Notes under the pieces: model-generated
Told to the model about the DNA's origin: nothing
What the model saw: the letters and a program-made list of their open reading frames with translations, nothing else
The model's database searches: none
Shown: positions 6,992-7,000 of the stretch, one piece after another
Numbering within the stretch: the first letter of the stretch is position 1
How the letters are laid out: each line of letters starts with the position of its first letter
NCBI GenBank assembly: GCA_034440275.1
Contig: JAWXBS010000085.1
Coordinates: forward strand, 1-7,000
DNA length: 7,000 nt
Reading direction: 5' to 3'
DNA from: VFBF01 sp034440275
GTDB lineage: Bacteria > Pseudomonadota > Alphaproteobacteria > Caulobacterales > Aquidulcibacteraceae
Program-made: the position numbers and the translations under genes

Positions 6992-7000
6992 GGGCGGAGA

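Noticed and set aside
1..7000. Mobile elements, CRISPR repeats, tRNA/rRNA genes, riboswitches, origins
   Set aside because: Coding sequence fills the window almost completely, and I saw no transposase, regularly spaced repeats or structured RNA signature on either strand.

Overview
The window reads as a stretch of an alphaproteobacterial chromosome. It is very GC-rich with strongly GC-biased third codon positions. It is almost entirely coding, with a tightly packed operon using GTG, TTG and ATG starts, and the proteins carry wording I associate with Alphaproteobacteria (for example the GVHGRRRAGPGE block of the DUF58 protein). The order or genus cannot be fixed from this sequence. Composition looks uniform, and there is no insertion sequence, tRNA, phage gene, CRISPR array or other sign of recent transfer.

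Positions 1-6513 (+ strand) hold four genes in one translationally coupled operon: a MoxR-family AAA+ ATPase (5' end outside the window), a DUF58 protein, an 893-residue membrane protein joining a BatA-type N-terminus to a C-terminal DUF4159 domain, and a 680-residue membrane protein with a von Willebrand factor A (vWA) domain and a glutamine-amidotransferase-like domain. Each junction is a 4-base stop/start overlap (GTGA, TTGA, ATGA), so the products are probably made in related amounts. Positions 6488-6991 (- strand) encode a convergent GNAT acetyltransferase of the YhbS type, whose 3' end overlaps the operon's last gene by 26 bases. There is no intergenic gap above a few bases, and the operon promoter lies upstream of the window.

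The four-gene set is a MoxR/vWA system. In better-studied relatives, a MoxR ATPase works with vWA proteins as a chaperone-like or metal-insertion machine, or in envelope stress tolerance. The substrate of this alphaproteobacterial version is, to my knowledge, unknown. From the sequence I infer a cytoplasmic half (MoxR and DUF58) and a membrane/periplasmic half (the two large proteins).

Four features stand out. Only the last protein keeps a complete metal-binding MIDAS motif. A Rossmann-like block ending in a GG-strand recurs three times across the two membrane proteins. The roughly 2,170 operon-encoded residues in view contain a single cysteine, which excludes ordinary Cys-dependent amidotransferase chemistry. 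A signal-peptide-like segment sits inside the 893-residue protein directly before DUF4159. The family set is known, but its function is not. I see no wholly new gene family here.
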